Source: Chloroflexota bacterium (GTDB lineage Bacteria > Chloroflexota > Anaerolineae > Anaerolineales > UBA11579). Taken from it: DNA of 10,489 bases. The stretch is from positions 1-10,489 of the forward strand of contig JAUWSD010000022.1 in the NCBI GenBank assembly GCA_030610225.1, written 5' to 3'. Positions within the stretch are counted from its first letter, which is position 1, and every line of letters begins with the position of its first letter. The notes below the pieces were generated by a model. The model saw only the letters and a list, made by a program, of their open reading frames with translations, was not told where the DNA came from and ran no database searches. Position numbers and translations under genes: made by a program. Below, one piece after another: positions 7,632 to 10,489 of this stretch.

Positions 7632-7637
7632 ATTATA
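7632..7637 (-). promoter_or_regulatory. Candidate -10 element for glpK-glpD
   Basis: A perfect TATAAT on the minus strand lies 34 bp before the glpK ATG, giving a predicted leader of about 27 nt. The -35 region at the expected spacing is poor, which fits an activated promoter but does not prove one. I found no clear operator repeat between this element and the terminator at 7715-7746. Confidence 0.4.
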
Positions 7638-7714
7638 TTTGAAATTCCGGTATTTTTACTTTCTTTAATGTTGAATCTGAGTTTCTCCTCAAGTACTAAA
7701 GAGGTGGTTGTCTG

Positions 7715-7746
7715 AAAAAAAGCTCCTCTTACGAGGAGCTTTTTTT
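7715..7746 (-). terminator. Strong Rho-independent terminator of the parAB-like cassette
   Basis: A perfect 14-bp stem, AAAAAAAGCTCCTC (7715-7728) with GAGGAGCTTTTTTT (7733-7746), has a 4-nt loop TTAC. The last two bases overlap the stop codon of the ParB-like gene. It ends the parA-parB transcript and insulates glpK from it. It has A and T runs on both sides and could work in both directions. Confidence 0.93.
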
Positions 7747-8842
7747 ATATTCTGGTCTTGGTCACCCGAATATCCCGGGCCAGATTTATAAGCCGCCTGG
7801 CGAACTGTTCCAGCTCATGATCATCACCGATCTGTTCCATCAGCAGCGCAGCCACATCCAGGAAATCCTTATGACTGCCTCTTTCCTCTGAAAGGTCAAA
7901 CCAATGCCGGATCGCTTCCGTCAATATCTCCGCTTCAGATCTGGTCTCAACAAGCTCAGGCAGCTCAATTGAACTCTCCTCGCTGGAAACCACTCTCTTC
8001 ATAAAAATATTCTTGATCTCGATCACCTGCTCATTCTCATCAAGTCCCACAAGTTCCTGCAGGTCTTCTTCGGTCATAGCAGCTGTAGAAGCAAAATACA
8101 ACACAATGTCAGGTAAATTCAAATAATTGAGCAATTCCCTGGCATGATTCTGATCCAACCCAAATACTTCTTTCACTTCTTTCCATATCTTCTTTGGAAT
8201 CCTGCGCTTGCTGAAATACCTGCGCAGACGATCCAATTCCGATTCATCTTCTTCCTTTTTGATCCCCAGCCTGTTCACTATCAATCCAGCCACCGCCCTG
8301 CTCTGCTCGATCACACTCAAGCTGCTCTGGTGAATATTCAACACCGATAGGTCATCAGTTCTGGTCATACCCGCTTCCAAAGCATATAAACCTGGCATGC
8401 CGCCGTCTTTGTCCTGCAGCGAATTCAGAACAACTCCCCAGAATCTGCGAGTCCCAAGGAAAAGGTTGAAATACAAGTCGCCAAGTTCCGAGCGTTCCCA
8501 TGCTCCCACCACCGGCAATATCTGGCCCGATTCCTCAATTGATTTGCCCAACCTGAGCAGTTCTGTGGTCAGTTTATTCAGCACAGGATCAGAGGTCGCA
8601 ATCTTAAGGAATTCCCGTCCAGCTTCAAAACAATTCAGCTGCCTCTTATAAAATTTTTCTTCGATCTGCGGGGGGATGATGAATCTGGCCTGGCTATGGT
8701 TTGGTATGATCTTGTTCACAGGCACAGAGACCACATGAGGTGGGCGGCTGCGTCTTTTCTCGGATCCGTCAGGGATAATGCCGTCGATCTGGCTTTCGCC
8801 ATCGCCCTGAAATATCACTTCATTTTTCAAGTCTTCATTCAT
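7745..8842 (-). CDS. Divergent ParB-like partition / CTP-switch family protein
   Basis: The 365-residue protein shows a ParB N-terminal domain in diverged form. VPVNKIIPNHSQAR (40-53) matches the family opening (I-x-PNxxQPR). LGKSIEESGQILPVVG (98-113) matches the SIxxxGxxQPxxV box. FLGTRRFWG (128-136) stands in for the GERRxRA nucleotide-binding box. About 40 extra residues (54-95) separate the first two boxes. Residues 170-250 follow the family's helix-turn-helix pattern, ending in RELLNYLNLP, which resembles LLRLLxLP. The C-terminal 110 residues are acidic and helical. The protein probably binds DNA and partners the ParA encoded 13 bp upstream. I chose the ATG at 8842 because GGAGG precedes it by 4 nt; a TTG at 8863 lacks such a site. 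No classical parS palindrome is visible, so the DNA site is unknown. Chromosomal ParB/Spo0J is shorter and closer to consensus, so this is an accessory or lineage-specific form. Confidence 0.75.
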   Translation of the reverse strand: MNEDLKNEVIFQGDGESQIDGIIPDGSEKRRSRPPHVVSVPVNKIIPNHSQARFIIPPQIEEKFYKRQLNCFEAGREFLKIATSDPVLNKLTTELLRLGKSIEESGQILPVVGAWERSELGDLYFNLFLGTRRFWGVVLNSLQDKDGGMPGLYALEAGMTRTDDLSVLNIHQSSLSVIEQSRAVAGLIVNRLGIKKEEDESELDRLRRYFSKRRIPKKIWKEVKEVFGLDQNHARELLNYLNLPDIVLYFASTAAMTEEDLQELVGLDENEQVIEIKNIFMKRVVSSEESSIELPELVETRSEAEILTEAIRHWFDLSEERGSHKDFLDVAALLMEQIGDDHELEQFARRLINLARDIRVTKTRI

Positions 8843-8855
8843 AGCCCCTCCATCC

Positions 8856-9713
8856 TTACTCAAGCATTCTTTTTAGAACGATATTTGCCAAGATACCAAA
8901 ATCCTTCGATGCAAGGCTGGATGAGGTTAAATCTGCTTTTGACCTTGGCGGCCTGAAGCTGAAGATATCCAGTCCTTTGGTTGTTGCATATGTGACTTCT
9001 GATCTGCGGTTGATCGGAGGAAGTACAAGCCCCTTGTAATGCTCTTTCATGATCTCATACATTCGTTTATGGCCGGACATTCTGAAATCACACATATTTG
9101 GAAGTATTCCCAGCAGCTTCAGCTTTCTGTTATGGGTATTCTGAATTCGCCTGATAGTTTGGATAGTATTGACCAGCCCATCCACTGCGGGGGTTTCAAG
9201 CTGAGTAGGCAGGAGCACATGGGTAGCAGTTATCAGACTATTAAGAGAGAGATAATTCAAACTGGGGGGATTATCAATTACGATGAATTCATAGAAATGC
9301 TTTATTGGCTCCAGCACCTCTGATAAGCGGTGCAAGCCATCGATGCCGGCGTTTTCCAGAACAGAATTAACGCGCGCCATCATTTTCCTGTTTGACGGGA
9401 GATAATCCAAATTCCCTCCCCCATGCAATGGAATTGAGGATTGCTGGATCAGCATAGATACCGGTGTATAAGAATTCCACATCAAAACATCAGCCAGGTT
9501 CCCATTTGGTTTTTCTTCGCCGTTTTCTTTCCCGATCTTTGCCAGAACAGAAACAGATTGAGCCTGTTCGTCCAAGTCTACATGCAGAACCCTGCCGGGT
9601 TTTTCGGGATTTTTGTGAGTCAATATCAGGGAAAGGGCAGCACTCAGGTTAACAGAAACAGTGGTTTTACCCACGCCTCCCTTTTGGCTAAAAATGCTAA
9701 GAATCTTGGTCAT
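8856..9713 (-). CDS. ParA/Soj-family partition ATPase
   Basis: The 285-residue protein is a deviant Walker-type ATPase of the ParA family without an N-terminal DNA-binding extension (Soj-like length). The Walker A box QKGGVGKTT spans 10-18, with signature Lys11 and Lys16. The A' box is VDLDEQAQS (45-53); the usual DxDPQ has Glu instead of Pro. The Walker B region is IVIDNPPSL (144-152). LLPTQLETPAVDGL (167-180) and GILPNMCD (202-209) are further family stretches. ParA proteins form ATP-bound dimers on the nucleoid and move cargo bound by ParB. The downstream ParB-like gene follows after 13 bp, so the pair forms one transcript ending at 7715. I chose the ATG at 9713; a TTG lies one codon earlier. 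Neither has a clear ribosome binding site, and TATAAT lies only 8 nt upstream, so the mRNA may be leaderless. Whether the cargo is chromosome, plasmid or another structure is not visible. Confidence 0.92.
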   Translation of the reverse strand: MTKILSIFSQKGGVGKTTVSVNLSAALSLILTHKNPEKPGRVLHVDLDEQAQSVSVLAKIGKENGEEKPNGNLADVLMWNSYTPVSMLIQQSSIPLHGGGNLDYLPSNRKMMARVNSVLENAGIDGLHRLSEVLEPIKHFYEFIVIDNPPSLNYLSLNSLITATHVLLPTQLETPAVDGLVNTIQTIRRIQNTHNRKLKLLGILPNMCDFRMSGHKRMYEIMKEHYKGLVLPPINRRSEVTYATTKGLDIFSFRPPRSKADLTSSSLASKDFGILANIVLKRMLE

Positions 9714-9721
9714 CAAATTTC

Positions 9722-9727
9722 ATTATA
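9722..9727 (-). promoter_or_regulatory. Candidate -10 element placing the parA start point at its ATG
   Basis: A perfect TATAAT on the minus strand ends 8 nt before the parA ATG. Standard spacing would start the transcript at about 9714-9715, on or next to the start codon. No Shine-Dalgarno motif is present in the intervening bases. The -35 region is weak. Confidence 0.45.
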
Positions 9728-9814
9728 CAGGAGATTGGGCTTGTATCTTAGCTTTACTTAAAATGAAAATAGCCTTCTTCACATAGACACTTTCATGTTT
9801 TTAGAGATTTTAGC

Positions 9815-9910
9815 TTATTGAATTACATATGCAAATGCTGGATATCTAGCGCTGGTCCATGCTCGAAAGCCACCTTTGAGGTTGCAGACATTGATGTAGC
9901 CATTGGACAA
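9815..9910 (-). pseudogene. Rhodanese-like C-terminal remnant
   Basis: The minus strand reads LSNGYINVCNLKGGFRAW followed by about 14 residues and TAA at 9817-9815. This matches the end of rhodanese domains, where G-Y-x-N-V-x-N-L-x-G-G-x-x-A-W follows the catalytic loop. The catalytic Cys loop and the rest of the domain are absent. The frame continues upstream only 7 codons before the purH stop, with no start codon or ribosome binding site of its own. It is therefore a broken piece of about 32 codons, probably not expressed. The motif is recognised from memory and the piece is short. Confidence 0.55.
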
Positions 9911-9931
9911 AAAAGAAATGACACAAAATTT

Positions 9932-10246
9932 TTAATGCCTGAAATGCCTGAAACCGGTAAATACCATCGCGATATTATGCATATTAGCGCAGTCTATCGA
10001 TAGCTGATCCTTCAGTGAACCACCGGGTTGGATAATTGCTGTGATCCCATGTTTGGCTGCTTCTTCAACAGTATCCGGGAAAGGAAAGAAAGCGTCCGAT
10101 GCCATCACAGCTCCTTTTGATTTCTCTCCTGCTCTTTGTGCTGCGATCCCAACACAATCAACCCTGTTCGGCTGCCCCCCACCGATTCCGATAGTCGCCT
10201 CACCCTTTACTAACACGATTGCATTTGACTTCACATGCTGGCACGC
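9932..10246 (-). pseudogene. purH: 3' fragment of purH (AICAR transformylase/IMP cyclohydrolase)
   Basis: The 104 codons encode the C-terminal end of the AICAR transformylase domain, which in intact PurH carries out the formyl transfer of purine synthesis. Visible signatures are CQHVKSNAIVLVK, GIGGGQPNRVD, GAVMASDAFFPFPD, TAIIQPGGS and the terminal MVFTGFRHFRH followed by TAA at 9934-9932. The C-terminus is exact and well conserved. Upstream of about 10246 the similarity stops abruptly and a TAG lies in frame at 10276-10274. I see no continuation in the other minus-strand frames. Full PurH has about 510 residues, so some 400 are missing although the window extends a further 240 bp. No promoter or ribosome binding site fits. 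The good conservation suggests recent truncation, or a chimeric join in the assembly. Confidence 0.85.
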
Positions 10247-10310
10247 AGTATGAATGTGATCCTGTATATGAAACTATGGACGGCTGGTTGGAATCTGCCT
10301 CGAATACCCG
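10246..10310 (+). pseudogene. Short purA-like (adenylosuccinate synthetase) C-terminal piece
   Basis: On the plus strand, bases from about 10246 encode QYECDPVYETMDGWLES and a few more residues. The spacing P-V/I-Y-E-T-x-x-G-W-x-E-S matches the stretch about 70 residues before the end of adenylosuccinate synthetase, as I remember it in E. coli PurA and relatives. After about 10310 the frame stays open but no longer resembles the family. The piece is only about 22 codons, has no start or ribosome binding site of its own, and begins where the oppositely oriented purH piece ends. It could be chance similarity. The stretch 10311-10404 is AT-rich and shows nothing recognisable. Confidence 0.4.
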
Positions 10311-10404
10311 ATCTCAATGGTATCTGTCGGTCATGACAGGGAAGAGATCATCTCAAAACTATAAACACTTTATAAATACATGTTTGTTGGATAAAAACAA
10401 TATA

Positions 10405-10489
10405 TTACTGATATGATCCCCAGACTGAACGCCAGCGGATCTTTATTATGTCAGCTATAAGCCTCAATGCGTCACGAACAGGTTTGACA
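10405..10489 (-). CDS. C-terminal end of a probable glycosyltransferase (partial, right edge)
   Basis: A minus-strand frame enters from the right edge and ends with TAA at 10407-10405, giving 27 residues that include VKPVRDALRLIADI followed by IKIRWR. The K-V-x-P-x-R-D-x-x-R pattern followed by an aliphatic stretch and R-W resembles the tail of family 2 glycosyltransferases of the dolichol/polyprenol-phosphate mannose synthase type. The call is from memory of that tail and the piece is very short. It may equally be a further gene fragment like its neighbours; the rest lies outside the window. Confidence 0.35.
   Translation of the reverse strand, partial: VKPVRDALRLIADIIKIRWRSVWGSYQ

Noticed and set aside
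8843..8863. Longer ParB-like start at a TTG overlapping the end of parA
   Set aside because: The ATG at 8842 has GGAGG directly upstream; the TTG has no comparable site.
9818..10003. Plus-strand open frame of 61 codons upstream of parA
   Set aside because: It has no recognisable motif, and the minus strand over the same bases reads rhodanese and PurH C-terminal sequence.
10219..10416. A real 65-residue plus-strand gene at the right end
   Set aside because: Its first codons are antisense to conserved purH sequence and only the middle resembles PurA, so it is an accidental open frame across a join.

Overview
The window looks like chromosomal DNA from a moderately low-GC bacterium. The style of TatA, the long GlpD and the left-edge protein family suggest Chloroflexota (Anaerolineae-like). 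That placement comes from remembered family resemblance, not from a search. Every intact gene except the cold-shock gene lies on the minus strand. There is no rRNA, tRNA, CRISPR array, insertion sequence or transposase.

Left part (1-2811): the N-terminal end of an uncharacterised protein runs off the left edge (minus). A divergent promoter region follows, then a plus-strand cspA-family cold-shock gene with a roughly 90-nt leader able to form competing pairings around the ribosome binding site. A strong hairpin terminator separates it from a converging tatA-tatB pair (minus). The tatA gene encodes only 58 residues. Upstream of tatA on the same strand is a 12-TM MFS transporter, preceded by a perfect 10-bp inverted repeat.

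Middle part (2812-7597): a membrane-bound PAS sensor histidine kinase without a neighbouring response regulator, then a glycerol-utilisation operon glpK-glpD (minus, 11-bp overlap). glpK is interrupted by one in-frame TAA at codon 155 while both halves keep family motifs, so it is either a very recent pseudogene or a base error. Together the two genes would convert glycerol to glycerol 3-phosphate and then to dihydroxyacetone phosphate.

Right part (7598-10489): a two-gene ParA/ParB-like partition cassette (minus) closed by a 14-bp-stem terminator. The ParB-like protein is divergent, and parA may be translated from a leaderless mRNA. Upstream lies a patch of about 600 bp made of gene tails: a rhodanese-like C-terminus, the last 104 codons of purH, a short purA-like C-terminal piece on the opposite strand that abuts the purH piece at about 10246, and at the right edge the C-terminal end of a probable glycosyltransferase. 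The patch reads as a rearrangement or decay scar next to the partition cassette. No unmistakably new system is present. The most unusual items are this scar, the divergent ParAB pair, the glpK nonsense codon and the csp leader.
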